Source: UBA1801 sp035353395
Lineage (GTDB): Bacteria > Acidobacteriota > Holophagae > Holophagales > Holophagaceae
Assembly: GCA_035353395.1 (NCBI GenBank)
Contig: DAOPZL010000005.1
Location: 1-64,000, forward strand
Length of the DNA stretch: 64,000 nucleotides
Direction: 5' to 3'
Shown here: piece after piece, positions 43,648-52,669 of the stretch
Position numbering within the stretch: the first letter of the stretch is position 1
Layout: each line of letters begins with the position of its first letter
The notes under the pieces: generated by a model
Seen by the model: only the letters and a program-made list of their open reading frames with translations
Told to the model about the DNA's origin: nothing
Database searches by the model: none
Program-made: the position numbers and the translations under genes

Positions 43648-45102
43648 ATGACCCCGACGGAGCCCAGCCCAGTCCCCTTGAGGACGTTCCTTGAAATCCC
43701 GTACGACCAGCTCGAGGAGATGAACCTCGAAGCCAAGCAGGCTCGCATCGACCGGGTCCCCATCGGCCAGCTCCGCGAAGCCCGGCTGAAGTACCTCAAG
43801 GACGAACGGCGCATCAAGGCGGTCACGGTTTGCTTCACGGACCTCGAGGGCCGGCTGCACATGCTGGACTACGACAAGAAGTATCTGCTCCACTCCGAAG
43901 GCAGCCTGACCTTCGACGGCTCCTCCATCCGCGGATTCTCCGCCCAGCACGAGTCCGATCTCCGGCTCTCCGTCGACTGGTCGGCCTTCTACTGGCTCCC
44001 GGCGGACATTTTCGGCCCCGGCAAGGTGCTCGTGTTCGCCCAGGTGCTGGAGCGCGACGGCTCGCCCTATCCGGCCGACATGCGGAGCCGCCTGCACATC
44101 TACTGCGATCTTCTCCTCGAGAAGGAACAGACCAAGGCCTACTTCGCGCCGGAGATCGAGGGCTTCCTCTTCCAGGGCCGTGACGTGGAGCGGCACTACC
44201 ACGAGACGGGTCGCTTCGACTGCGTCTCCACGGGGGGCTACTACCACTCGCTCCCGGGGGACGACCTGCGGCGGTTCATGGATACCGCGGCCGAAGTCCA
44301 GAGGGCCATGGGCTTCGGGAACGAGAAGGACCACCCCGAGGTGGCCCCCAGCCAGTTCGAGATGAACTTCACCTTCGCCGAGGCCCTCATCACCGCCGAC
44401 CAGGTCCAGCTCTACAAGCTCCTGTGCAGGCAGGTGGCCGCCAAGATGAACATGACCGCCAGCTTCCTGCCCAAGCCCCTCACGGGCATCAACGGCAGCG
44501 GCATGCACGCCAACATCTCCCTCTCCCGGGAGGGCGAGAACCTGTTCTGGGATCCTCAGGGCCAGGACCACATCTCCAAGCGCGGCTGGGACGCCGTCGA
44601 CCGCCTCCTCACCACCGCCAGCGACCTGTGCCTCGTCTTCAACCCGTCGGTGAACGCCTACCGGCGCCTGGACCCCCGCTTCGAGGCCCCGAGCCAGATC
44701 AAGGCTTCCGCCAACAACCGGAGCGCCATGGTGCGCATCCCGACCGGAAACGCGAAGAGCGCCCGGATCGAAGTGCGCTCCGTCGCCCCCGACGTGAACC
44801 CCTACATGGCCTTCTACGTCCTCCTGAAGACCGTCCAGGAAGGGCCGACCTCGGCGGGCATCGACGAGGCCAAGCGCAGCCGGACCCGCACCCTGCCCGA
44901 CAACATCTACGACGCCATCCGGATCTTCAAGGCCTCCCGCGTGGCCACCGAGCTCCTGGGCGAGCAGGTGGCCATGAAATACGCCGAGCTGAAGCAGGCC
45001 CAGGCGGAACGCTGCCCGAAGGGCCTCGGGACCACCATCAAGACCTCCGAGATCCAGTTCCACCACGAAGTGACCAACCAGTACCTGTGGGGCCTGTTCT
45101 AG
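43648..45102 (+). CDS. glnA: Glutamine synthetase family protein
   Basis: Ammonia assimilation: glutamate + NH3 + ATP to glutamine. 484 aa, type I fold. The beta-grasp segment contains FTDLEGRLHML and SLTFDGSSIRGF. The catalytic core has PEIEGFLF (metal Glu), SQFEMNFTF, NGSGMHANISLS (metal His), NRSAMVRIP and ARIEVRS. The GSI-beta adenylylation Tyr motif is not seen. The N-terminus is about 45 residues longer than E. coli GlnA. It could be an unusual GS subtype or a related ligase. Flanked by its own leader and terminator. Confidence 0.85.
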   Translation: MTPTEPSPVPLRTFLEIPYDQLEEMNLEAKQARIDRVPIGQLREARLKYLKDERRIKAVTVCFTDLEGRLHMLDYDKKYLLHSEGSLTFDGSSIRGFSAQHESDLRLSVDWSAFYWLPADIFGPGKVLVFAQVLERDGSPYPADMRSRLHIYCDLLLEKEQTKAYFAPEIEGFLFQGRDVERHYHETGRFDCVSTGGYYHSLPGDDLRRFMDTAAEVQRAMGFGNEKDHPEVAPSQFEMNFTFAEALITADQVQLYKLLCRQVAAKMNMTASFLPKPLTGINGSGMHANISLSREGENLFWDPQGQDHISKRGWDAVDRLLTTASDLCLVFNPSVNAYRRLDPRFEAPSQIKASANNRSAMVRIPTGNAKSARIEVRSVAPDVNPYMAFYVLLKTVQEGPTSAGIDEAKRSRTRTLPDNIYDAIRIFKASRVATELLGEQVAMKYAELKQAQAERCPKGLGTTIKTSEIQFHHEVTNQYLWGLF

Positions 45103-45125
45103 GCAGGTTCTGCATGGCTTGAGGG

Positions 45126-45150
45126 CAGGGCGGGTCCGGGACCCGCCCTG
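45126..45150 (+). terminator. Terminator after glutamine synthetase
   Basis: An 11-bp perfect stem CAGGGCGGGTC/GACCCGCCCTG with a CGG loop, 23 nt past the stop codon, then TCCTTCGT. Confidence 0.8.
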
Positions 45151-45285
45151 TCCTTCGTACCGGGGTGCGAGATGGACTCGGGCGCCATCGGGACCTATAT
45201 TCTGTGGGTGTTTCCGCTTCCAGCCTCCGGCCGCGAACCGGGATTCGTTCCTGACATGGCTCGTCAATGATCGAAGGAGGGGCCC

Positions 45286-45738
45286 ATGAAGATGACTCGG
45301 GCACGATCAGCCTTCCTATTCCTGGCGTTCGCCCTGCCTCCCCTCTCGGGAGCCGGCACGGAAAGCATCGGAAGCCTCCGCACGCTCCAGGGCCCCGTGT
45401 TCCTCTCGAGGAACGGCCAGGAGCGCGCGGTCACCCAGCCGGAACGGCTCTACCAGCAGGACGTGGTGCGCACCGGCAAGGCGGGCAGCGCCGGCCTCCT
45501 GCTCAGGGACGATACGGCCATCTCCCTCGGACCCGAGAGCCGGCTGGCCCTGGAGCAGTTCACCTTCGCCCCCGCCCAGGGCAGGCTGGGCCTGGTGGCC
45601 CGGCTTTTCAAGGGAACCATGGCCTTCCTCTCCGGACAGATCGCGAGACTCGCGCCCAACGCGGTCAAGGTGGAGACTCCCGAAGCCACCGTGGGCATCC
45701 GGGGCACCTATTTCCTGGTCCAGGCGGAGGAGAAGTGA
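45286..45738 (+). CDS. Secreted FecR-domain protein
   Basis: 150 aa. A signal peptide (about 1-23) is followed by one FecR domain: GSLRTLQGPVFLSRNGQ, DVVRTGKAGSAGLLLRDDTAISLGPESRLAL, ending VETPEATVGIRGTYFLV. Free-standing periplasmic FecR domains act as sensory or interaction modules rather than as sigma-factor regulators. Strong GGAGGGG before ATG 45286. It overlaps the OmpA-type lipoprotein gene (GTGA). Confidence 0.92.
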   Translation: MKMTRARSAFLFLAFALPPLSGAGTESIGSLRTLQGPVFLSRNGQERAVTQPERLYQQDVVRTGKAGSAGLLLRDDTAISLGPESRLALEQFTFAPAQGRLGLVARLFKGTMAFLSGQIARLAPNAVKVETPEATVGIRGTYFLVQAEEK

Positions 45739-46331
45739 CGCGAGCGGCCCTCCTCATCCTCCCCTGGTTCCTCCTGCTCCTGTCCTGCGCCGCGCCCAGG
45801 ACCCGGGTGGTGCTCCTGCCCGATCCCGACGGCCACGTGGGCGTCGTGGAGGTCCGCAATGCGCAGGGCGGTCGGACCCTGGACCAGACCCACCAGGGGG
45901 TCCAGGTGCCCGCCGGCAAGACCCCCGGCGCGCCGGAGATCCTGCCCGACACCGCGATCCAGGCGACCTTCGGAGCCGCCATGGCGGCCCAGCCCCAGGC
46001 CCCGGCCCATTTCATCCTCCAGTTCGAGTCGGGCTCCACGGCCTTGGTCCCGGCCTCCCGCCCTCTCCTGGCGCGGATCGTCTCCACCATCCAGGAACGC
46101 AGGTCCCTGGATGTGAGCGTGATCGGCCACACCGACACGGCCGGATCCGACGAGTTCAACAACCAGCTCGCCCGGCAGCGGGCCGAGGGCGTCGCCAAGC
46201 TGCTCGTGGAGGCCGGCGTCGACCCGCGCCTCCTGGAGGTCACCTCCCACGGGAAGGCCATCCCCCTCGTCCCCACCGGCGACAACGTCCCGGAACCCCG
46301 CAACCGGCGCGTCGAAGTGACCGTCCGCTAG
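45735..46331 (+). CDS. OmpA-family lipoprotein
   Basis: 198 aa. The signal sequence ends in the lipobox LLSC. A variable region follows, then an OmpA-like peptidoglycan-binding domain (about 95-198) with FESGS, GHTDTAGSDEFNNQLARQRA and RNRRVEV. GTG 45735 overlaps the FecR gene stop. It should be anchored in the outer membrane and grip peptidoglycan. Seven bases precede the CHASE2 gene. Confidence 0.93.
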   Translation: MTRAALLILPWFLLLLSCAAPRTRVVLLPDPDGHVGVVEVRNAQGGRTLDQTHQGVQVPAGKTPGAPEILPDTAIQATFGAAMAAQPQAPAHFILQFESGSTALVPASRPLLARIVSTIQERRSLDVSVIGHTDTAGSDEFNNQLARQRAEGVAKLLVEAGVDPRLLEVTSHGKAIPLVPTGDNVPEPRNRRVEVTVR

Positions 46332-46338
46332 CCCGGCC

Positions 46339-48321
46339 ATGGCGGACCGGTTCCACCTGCGGGCCTGGAAGCCCCTCCCGATGGTGCTGCTGGGCCTGCT
46401 CGTCACGACCCTCGCCCTGGCCCTCCACACCACCCGCCCGGCCTTCCTGCGCCGGCAGGAGTTCCTGGTATACGACGTCCTGCTGCGCTGGACCCATCGG
46501 GCGCGAGGCGCCGAGAGCCCGGTCATCGTGGACCTGGACGAGGCGAGCCTGCGGGAGTTCGGCCAGTGGCCCTGGCCGCGCTACCGGGTGGCCAGGCTCC
46601 TGGACCGGATCGACGCCATGGGCCCGCGGGCCGTGGCGCTGGACATGGTCTTCGCCGAACCGGACGCGGGGTCCCTGGCGACCTGGAAAGGGAGTCTCGA
46701 GCGGGAGCTGGCCCTCCCCGTCCAGGTGTCGGGGGTGCCCGCCGAAAAGGCGGATTTCGACGCGGTCCTGGGGGAGACCTTGAAGCGCGGACCCTTCGTG
46801 CTCGGCTACAAGTTCCACCTGACCCCGGAGAACGGGAGCCGCGACTGCGTGCTCCACCCCTCGACCGTGCTCTTCAGGCGGCAGCCCGGAGCCCCCGAGC
46901 GTCCGGAAAGTCTTTTCTCCGCCCTGGGCGCCGCGTGCAACCTGCCGGTCCTCGCCCGGTCCGCGGGGGCTTCCGGGTTCTTCAACATCGTCCCGGATCC
47001 CGATGGCGTCCTCCGCCGCATGCCCCTCCTGATGAGCTACCAGGACCGGCTCTACCCGAGCCTCCCCCTGGCCATGCTGGCCAGGGCCGAAGGCAATCCC
47101 CAGATGGTCCTCAACCTGGACGCGGGCGGTCCCTTCAGCCTCCAGGTGGGTGCCCGGGAGATCCCCGTCGATCCCAGGGGCAACCTCCTCATCCACTTCC
47201 GGGGCAAGGGAGGAGGCTACGAATATGTCTCCGCCGGATCCCTGCTCAGGGGCGATGTTCCACCCGACCAGCTCAAGGGCCGGTTCGTCCTGGTGGGCAC
47301 CTCGGCCGCGGGGCTCCGGGAACTCCGGGCCACCCCCTTCGACGGGGCCTTCAACGGCGTGGAGGTCCATGCCACGGTGCTGGACAACCTCCTGCAGGGA
47401 GACTTCCTGGGCCAGCCCGAAGGCGCCTGGGCCTGGGAGGCCCTGGCCATCCTCGCCTGCGGCCTCGCGTCGAGCCTGGCCTTCGCCCACTTCGGAGCGC
47501 GCCTGAGCGGCGCCCTCGCGGGCCTCCTCGCCGTGCTGGTCTTCGGGGGCAGCGCCGCCCTCCTGCGGAGCCGGGGGCTGTTCCTCCAGCCCATGCTGCC
47601 CGTGCTCGTGACCGCGAGCACCTTCGGCCTGCTCACCTGGTGGAAGTCCCACACGGAGGAGAAGGCCCTGGGCCTGCGCACCCAGCAGCTGCTCCAGACC
47701 CAGGACCTGACCATCCACAGCATGGCCACGCTGGGCGAGGCCCGCGACCCCGAGACGGGCGCGCACCTGCGCCGCACCCAGCACTACGCCAGGACGCTCG
47801 CCCTGAAGCTCCGGGAGAATCCCAAATTCCGCGAGCGGCTCGATGACGAATTCGTGGAGGCGCTCTTCAAGATGGCTCCCCTCCACGACATCGGGAAGAT
47901 CGGCATCCCCGACCGCATCCTCCTCAAGCCGGACGGCCTGACGGAGGAGGAATACACCGAGATGAAGTCCCACACGCTGGTGGCGAGCCGGATCTTCGAG
48001 GAGGCCCGGACGGAGCTGGGCCCCAACTCCTTCCTCACGGTGGCCGAGGAGGTGTGCCGCTGCCACCACGAAAGGTGGGACGGCAGCGGCTATCCCAGGG
48101 GACTGAAGGGCGAGGAGATCCCCCTGTCGGCCCGCATCATGGCCCTGGCCGACGTGTACGACGCCATGGTCAGCCGCCGCGTCTACAAGGACTCCATGGA
48201 CCCGGAGGAGGTCGCCTCGCGCATCCGCGCCAAGTCTGGAAGCCACTTCGATCCGGATGTCGTCGAGGCCTTCCTCGGCGTCAGGGAGGCCTTCTCGGCC
48301 ATCGCGACCAAGTACCGCTGA
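46339..48321 (+). CDS. CHASE2 sensor / HD-GYP c-di-GMP phosphodiesterase
   Basis: 660 aa. The periplasmic CHASE2 domain (about 38-350) has IVDLDEASLREFGQWPWPR, FNIVPDPDGVLRRMPL and GRFVLVGTSAAGL. Three transmembrane helices follow (about 360-440), then a cytoplasmic HD-GYP domain with HDIGK at 516-520, HHERWDGSGYP at 576-586 and LADVYDAM. It should degrade c-di-GMP in response to envelope state. It is operonic with FecR and OmpA proteins, which suggests those supply the periplasmic signal. Confidence 0.94.
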   Translation: MADRFHLRAWKPLPMVLLGLLVTTLALALHTTRPAFLRRQEFLVYDVLLRWTHRARGAESPVIVDLDEASLREFGQWPWPRYRVARLLDRIDAMGPRAVALDMVFAEPDAGSLATWKGSLERELALPVQVSGVPAEKADFDAVLGETLKRGPFVLGYKFHLTPENGSRDCVLHPSTVLFRRQPGAPERPESLFSALGAACNLPVLARSAGASGFFNIVPDPDGVLRRMPLLMSYQDRLYPSLPLAMLARAEGNPQMVLNLDAGGPFSLQVGAREIPVDPRGNLLIHFRGKGGGYEYVSAGSLLRGDVPPDQLKGRFVLVGTSAAGLRELRATPFDGAFNGVEVHATVLDNLLQGDFLGQPEGAWAWEALAILACGLASSLAFAHFGARLSGALAGLLAVLVFGGSAALLRSRGLFLQPMLPVLVTASTFGLLTWWKSHTEEKALGLRTQQLLQTQDLTIHSMATLGEARDPETGAHLRRTQHYARTLALKLRENPKFRERLDDEFVEALFKMAPLHDIGKIGIPDRILLKPDGLTEEEYTEMKSHTLVASRIFEEARTELGPNSFLTVAEEVCRCHHERWDGSGYPRGLKGEEIPLSARIMALADVYDAMVSRRVYKDSMDPEEVASRIRAKSGSHFDPDVVEAFLGVREAFSAIATKYR

Positions 48322-48323
48322 GG

Positions 48324-48725
48324 CTAGCCCACCCTGAAGAGCTTGCCCGCGGCCTGGGCGTGCACCAGCCCCGAGGCGTCCCTGATCCATCCTTCGGCCG
48401 TGAGCATGCGGCCGCGGGATTCCAGGATCCGGCCCGCGAGCAGGTAGGGCACGGAGGTCGCCGCGGGCTTCCTGTACTTGACGGTGATCTCGGCGGTCAC
48501 GCACCGGATCCCGATCGCCGTCGCGGCCTGGACCATCACCTCGTCCAGCACCGTCGCCAGGGCTCCCCCGTGGACCGTATCCCGCCAGCCCTGCATGTGG
48601 GGCGGGAACACCACCTCGGTTTCCGTCTCTCCGCTCGACTCGTTCTGGCGAAAGACCAGCCGGAAGCCGGCCGCGTTCTCCCTGCCGCAGACGAAACAGT
48701 TCTGGTTGTCGGTGAAAGCGCCCAT
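48324..48725 (-). CDS. PaaI-type hotdog-fold thioesterase
   Basis: 133 aa. Hotdog signature HGGALATVLDEVM with the catalytic Asp/Glu, preceded by an N-terminal CFVCGRENAAG. The latter small Cys pair is typical of this PaaI subgroup. It hydrolyses acyl-CoA thioesters; substrate unknown. It converges on the HD-GYP gene with 2 nt between stops. Confidence 0.9.
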   Translation of the reverse strand: MGAFTDNQNCFVCGRENAAGFRLVFRQNESSGETETEVVFPPHMQGWRDTVHGGALATVLDEVMVQAATAIGIRCVTAEITVKYRKPAATSVPYLLAGRILESRGRMLTAEGWIRDASGLVHAQAAGKLFRVG

Positions 48726-48792
48726 GGAAAAGGTATACCTCAACGGGCGAACGCCTTCACCTCCCCTAGGGCCCTGCGCCCCGCGGCACGGG

Positions 48793-48975
48793 TCAGAATC
48801 CGAAGAAGGCGCGCAGGGCGCGCAGGGCGTCCTCGGGCAGCGTCTCCCCTTCGATCGGATCCTCCGCGTCGGGGCAGCCCTCCTGGAGCGGGGGAGCGGC
48901 ATGATGCACCTTGCCGTGCGCCAGGGCCAGATCCTCCAGCTCATCCGAGAAGAAATAGGATCCGTCGATATCCAT
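48793..48975 (-). CDS. Small acidic protein of unknown function
   Basis: 60 aa, acidic (MDIDGSYFFSDELEDLALAHG), ending in ALRALRAFFGF. GGGGAGG lies 5 nt before ATG 48975, so translation is likely. It precedes the thioesterase gene by 67 nt. No family recognised. Confidence 0.6.
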   Translation of the reverse strand: MDIDGSYFFSDELEDLALAHGKVHHAAPPLQEGCPDAEDPIEGETLPEDALRALRAFFGF

Positions 48976-49263
48976 GGCAGCCTCCCCTGGTGGTGATGGT
49001 CCGATCGTGGCGTAGACCTTCGTCAGCCCCGGCAGGTACGCCTCGGATCACGCACCGCCGGAAAGTGATCCCGGATGTCAACAACCCAACCTGAGATACA
49101 CGTAGAGGAAGACCCCCCGAAACCGGGTATCGCTCCCCCTAGAAAGTAAAATAGGCCATCCCCACGAACGTGCAAGAAGCCGGGCCGGAAATTTCCTGAA
49201 AATGCGAAGGTTTCGAGCAGGCTCCGCTCCGGCCCCCGGATTCAGGCTCCGGACGCGCCAGGA

Positions 49264-49677
49264 TCACCTCGGGTCGACGCCCTTCCGGGCCTCCCGTTCG
49301 AACCAGTTCATGAAGTAGGGATCCAGCCCCTTCCACCTCTGGGCCAGGCTCGAGCCCACGTAGAGCACGGGGAACAGGGGACCCCAGCGCTCGTACTGCC
49401 GCACGTGGACCAGTTCGTGTTCCCGGTTGGCGTCCATCGCCTCCCGGTCGATCGCGTAGATCACGTGCCCATGGGTGAAAGCCAGGATCCGGAGGCGGGT
49501 CGGCAGCCGCGAGATGTGGTGGGCCAGGCGCCCCCCGCAGATCTGGAGGGTGCCGTCCCGGATCCCGGCCTCGGCCCCGGAGAGGATCGCGTAAGTGCCG
49601 ATGGCCAGCCCCGCGATCGAGCAGGGGGCCGCCCACAGATACCTGGGCAGGCGGGCGAGCACACTTCCGATGGCCAT
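49264..49677 (-). CDS. Small membrane-associated protein with an HExxH-like HELVH motif
   Basis: 137 aa. One or two hydrophobic segments at the N-terminus (about 10-33) are followed by THGHVIYAIDREAM and HELVHVRQYERWGPLF. The last resembles a conserved, uncharacterised family whose HExxH could bind zinc as in peptidases. A C-terminal FMNWFEREAR completes the pattern. Upstream on its strand is only a weak AGGA before ATG 49677. The 288 nt between it and the preceding small ORF (48976-49263) contain nothing I can support. Confidence 0.75.
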   Translation of the reverse strand: MAIGSVLARLPRYLWAAPCSIAGLAIGTYAILSGAEAGIRDGTLQICGGRLAHHISRLPTRLRILAFTHGHVIYAIDREAMDANREHELVHVRQYERWGPLFPVLYVGSSLAQRWKGLDPYFMNWFEREARKGVDPR

Positions 49678-49728
49678 GGATCCATCCTACATCCCAGGAG
49701 CGCGTCTCCGCGCCGGCGCCGTCCGGCG

Positions 49729-50376
49729 CTACCAGTCGTCCTCCGCGCCGAAAGGCTCCAGGTGGTGGGTGTCTCCCCAGCGCTCCAGCTTCAGCCGCCC
49801 GGGGACCGCGGAAAATTCGCCGATGCTCGCGTTGAACAGGCTGAAACGGCGGGGAGAACCGAGGTCCAGCCCGCAGGCGTACCGGAAGAGTCGGTCGAGC
49901 ACGCCGCCGTGGGTGACCACGGCGAGGGTCTCGCCGGCATGGCGGCCGACGAGGTCATCCACGCAGGCCACGACCCGCTGGTGGACCTGCCGGAGGCTTT
50001 CTCCGCCCGGAATGACCCAGTCCGCATCGCCGCTCGCGAACCTGGCGTACTCGACGGGATGGCGCAGCCGGAACTCCTCCACCGTCAGTCCCTGGGCGAT
50101 CCCCATGTGCCGCTCCCGGAGCCGGGCATCGCAGACGGCTTCCAGGCCCAGCGAATCCGAGATCGCCTCCGCCGTCTGGCGCGCTCGCCCCAGGTCGCTG
50201 CAGTAGAGCCGATCGACCGCCCGGTTCGCAAGGGCACACCCCAGCCGCCGGGCCTGGGCGATCCCCCGCTCGTTCAGCGGCGTATCCAGCTGCCCCTGCT
50301 GCCTTCCGAGGGCGTTCCAGACCGTCTCCCCGTGCCGGATCAACAGGAGCTTCGTGCCGTGGCCATTCCTTCCCAA
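49729..50376 (-). CDS. Histidine phosphatase family protein
   Basis: 215 aa phosphoglycerate-mutase-like phosphatase. The catalytic His is in LLLIRHGET (residues 11-18). Also present are NERGIAQARRLG, CSDLGRARQTAEAI, the Glu in LRERHMG and the second His in VVTHGG. The start is TTG 50376, chosen because GGAGG lies exactly 5 nt upstream; no ATG is available. It is the last gene of the isoaspartyl peptidase - DUF4438 - phosphatase cluster. Confidence 0.9.
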   Translation of the reverse strand: MGRNGHGTKLLLIRHGETVWNALGRQQGQLDTPLNERGIAQARRLGCALANRAVDRLYCSDLGRARQTAEAISDSLGLEAVCDARLRERHMGIAQGLTVEEFRLRHPVEYARFASGDADWVIPGGESLRQVHQRVVACVDDLVGRHAGETLAVVTHGGVLDRLFRYACGLDLGSPRRFSLFNASIGEFSAVPGRLKLERWGDTHHLEPFGAEDDW

Positions 50377-50465
50377 GTCTTCCTCCCGTGCCCCAATGAT
50401 GATCCCCCGCGCCACGGCCCTCGGGCCCCGGCGCGGGGGAAGACACCCGTCGCGGGGAACCCGCG

Positions 50466-51356
50466 TCAGAACTTCAAGGGCGTGCCGATGCCCAGCAGGT
50501 CGGCGAGGTTGGCCGCGGGATCGATCACGGGGATGATGAGCGAGGACCGGCACGTCATGATCGTCGTCACGCCCGGGCCGTGTCCCGCCTTCATGCAGTC
50601 GCTGTGGACGACCACCCCGATGGTGACGGCTCCCTGGCGGTAGGCCCGTCCGTAGCGGTTGTCGTGGTCCAGCAGGGCGACGAAATCCCCGAAACGGATC
50701 TTGTCGAGCTTGAACTCCTCGACGCTTTCCGGATCGCTGGTGACGATGTCGTAGTCGCCCTTGGCCACGTGCGCGGAGCCGATCCCGGATCCCATGCAGG
50801 CCGCCGGGACGATGGTCGTCACGGGGACTTCCAGCTTCGTGCGGCCCGACTTCCGGACCTGCATCTTCTCGAGAAGGGAAGGGTCGAGATTGAAGAGCAT
50901 GATTTCCGGGAAGTCCAGGAGCTTCAGACCCTGGCCCCGGGCGTGGATCATGATCTTGTCGTCGTAGGTGAGCTTCTCCTTCACCGGGCGCGGGAAGTCC
51001 ACGATGAGGTGCTCCGAGCCGCCGTGGGTGCCGAGGACGACCCCCGTGCTCCCCTTCGCCTCGCCGCTGACGACCCGCGCGGTGTTGCCCACGCAGGCGA
51101 ACATCTGCAGCGAGTTGTTCGGATGATCGTTGGGCTTGTGGGTGTCCCCGGTGCAGCTGACCCCCGGTTCGATATGGTCTCCCGCCCATCCGAAGGCCGA
51201 ATCGCCGACCTGGAGGTTGAGCGTGATGCCCCCGATCCCCGGCAGGAGGAAGGGGTTCCCTTCGTGGTCCACCTTCCACAGGCCGTTGGTCCTGGGAGGA
51301 CCAGGCTGGCATTCCAGCAGGAATTCCACGATGGAAGCCTTGTTCGTCTTGAGCAT
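50466..51356 (-). CDS. DUF4438 protein
   Basis: 296 aa. It begins LKTNKASIVEFLLECQPG and contains GIGGITLNLQVGDSAFGWAG and MGSGIGSAHVAKGDYDI, features I associate with DUF4438 (Thermotoga TM_1086-like), a family with solved structures but no assigned reaction. The many His/Asp/Cys residues would allow metal binding. ATG 51356 has GGAGAG upstream. Placement between an isoaspartyl peptidase and a phosphatase suggests amino-acid or peptide metabolism. Confidence 0.85.
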   Translation of the reverse strand: MLKTNKASIVEFLLECQPGPPRTNGLWKVDHEGNPFLLPGIGGITLNLQVGDSAFGWAGDHIEPGVSCTGDTHKPNDHPNNSLQMFACVGNTARVVSGEAKGSTGVVLGTHGGSEHLIVDFPRPVKEKLTYDDKIMIHARGQGLKLLDFPEIMLFNLDPSLLEKMQVRKSGRTKLEVPVTTIVPAACMGSGIGSAHVAKGDYDIVTSDPESVEEFKLDKIRFGDFVALLDHDNRYGRAYRQGAVTIGVVVHSDCMKAGHGPGVTTIMTCRSSLIIPVIDPAANLADLLGIGTPLKF

Positions 51357-51423
51357 GAGGGTCTCTCCTTCCCGAGCATCATCCACGCGGGCGCGCTTCC
51401 TGCGGGCCCGCGGCGAGGACGTC

Positions 51424-52356
51424 CTACTCATCACCATATATTGCGATCATCCGGGTTCCCTGGCCATCGACCATGCCGCGATACATGCCCTCGCAGTTCA
51501 GCGGCATGGCGACGTTGCCCTTGGCGTCCACCGCGATCATCCCTCCGGTCCCGCCCATCCCGACGAGGGTCTGGCGGACCACAGCGTCGCTGGCTTCGCG
51601 GAGGGTCTGCCCCAGGTAGGCCATCCGCGCGGCGACATCATGGGCCGCCGCGGCGCGGATGAACATTTCCCCGTGTCCCGTGCACGAGACCGCGCAGGTC
51701 TCGTCCGCCCAGGTCCCGGCCCCGATGATGGCCGTGTCCCCGACCCGGCCCGGCCACTTCGCGGTGCGGCCCCCGGTGGAGGTCGCCGCGGCCAGCCGCC
51801 CCCGCTCATCCAGCGCCACGGCCCCGATGGTGCCGTGCTTCCGGTCCTCGGGAACATCCGCCTCCGTCCCGCCGGCGGCGATCCGTGCCTTCTCCTCCTG
51901 GAGGGCCTGCCAGCGCCGTTCGGTGTAGTAGTAGTCGGGAGACACGCACTCCAGCCCCTCCTTGCGCGCGAACGCGTCCGCGGCGGAGAAGCCGAGCGTG
52001 ACATGGGGCGTCGCCTCCATCACCCGCCTGGCCAGCCGCACGGGATTCCTGGCGACCGTGACCCCCGTGACCGTGCCCGCGTCGCGGGACGCGCCGTCCA
52101 TCACGGCGGCTTCCAGTTCGATGGTGCCGTCCAGGGTGAAGACGGCGCCCTTCCCCGCGTTGAAGAGGGGATTGTCCTCCATGGAGGTGACCGAGGCGAT
52201 GACGGCGTCGAGGGAGGTCCCGCCTTCCCGGAGGACGCGATGCCCGGCCTCCAGCGCGGCCGACAGGCCTTCCCGCATCTGCCTGTCCTTTTCCGGAGTC
52301 ATCTCCTGCCGGCGCAAGGTACCCGCTCCTCCGTGGATCGCGATGGCTATGGTCAT
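51424..52356 (-). CDS. iaaA: Isoaspartyl peptidase / plant-type L-asparaginase
   Basis: Ntn-hydrolase, 310 aa, self-cleaved to release the catalytic Thr176 in HGTIGAVALD. IHGGAGT opens the chain and NPLFNAGKGAVFT and TGGMIAVD are conserved. It hydrolyses isoaspartyl dipeptides and asparagine. ATG 52356 with AGAGG upstream. A well-formed -24/-12 sequence lies 66-81 nt upstream (52422-52437). First gene of a three-gene minus-strand unit. Confidence 0.94.
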   Translation of the reverse strand: MTIAIAIHGGAGTLRRQEMTPEKDRQMREGLSAALEAGHRVLREGGTSLDAVIASVTSMEDNPLFNAGKGAVFTLDGTIELEAAVMDGASRDAGTVTGVTVARNPVRLARRVMEATPHVTLGFSAADAFARKEGLECVSPDYYYTERRWQALQEEKARIAAGGTEADVPEDRKHGTIGAVALDERGRLAAATSTGGRTAKWPGRVGDTAIIGAGTWADETCAVSCTGHGEMFIRAAAAHDVAARMAYLGQTLREASDAVVRQTLVGMGGTGGMIAVDAKGNVAMPLNCEGMYRGMVDGQGTRMIAIYGDE

Positions 52357-52421
52357 TGCCTCTTCCCTTCCCTGTGATCGGGTCCCGAGGACGCACCTGG
52401 ACGGACCCGCGGCGCCAGTAG

Positions 52422-52437
52422 GGCAATTCCTATACCA
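52422..52437 (-). promoter_or_regulatory. Sigma-54 (-24/-12) promoter for the isoaspartyl peptidase unit
   Basis: Minus-strand TGGTATAGGAATTGCC has GG at -24 and the full TTGC at -12 with exact spacing. It differs from TGGCAC-N5-TTGC only by C to T at two pyrimidine positions. It lies 66 nt upstream of the iaaA start. The rest of the 378-nt divergent intergenic region (52357-52734) holds the M55 promoter and candidate upstream sites. Confidence 0.65.
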
Positions 52438-52537
52438 GATGGAGATCCGATGCGCGGATCCAGGCCGAGGGCCCATTGCACGAGGATTGATGCCCACCCG
52501 CGCACCCCGGCCAGAAGCACCGACGCGGCTCTTTGGC

Positions 52538-52557
52538 GATTGTGGGTGATTATGGGT
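52538..52557 (+). repeat. Tandem 10-bp direct repeat GATTnTGGGT
   Basis: Two adjacent copies, GATTGTGGGT and GATTATGGGT, one helical turn apart. They lie between the two divergent -24/-12 promoters, about 100-130 bp from each, a normal distance for an enhancer-binding-protein site. Binding is inferred only. Confidence 0.35.
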
Positions 52558-52669
52558 CGAATTCGGACCTGTTTTCGAAAGCCGGGAAGGCCGGCCGATC
52601 CGGGCCCCAGGTCCTCGCGACACGGCCCTGCCGGACCTTTCGCCCCACCCGACTCCCCTCGCCGGGCAC

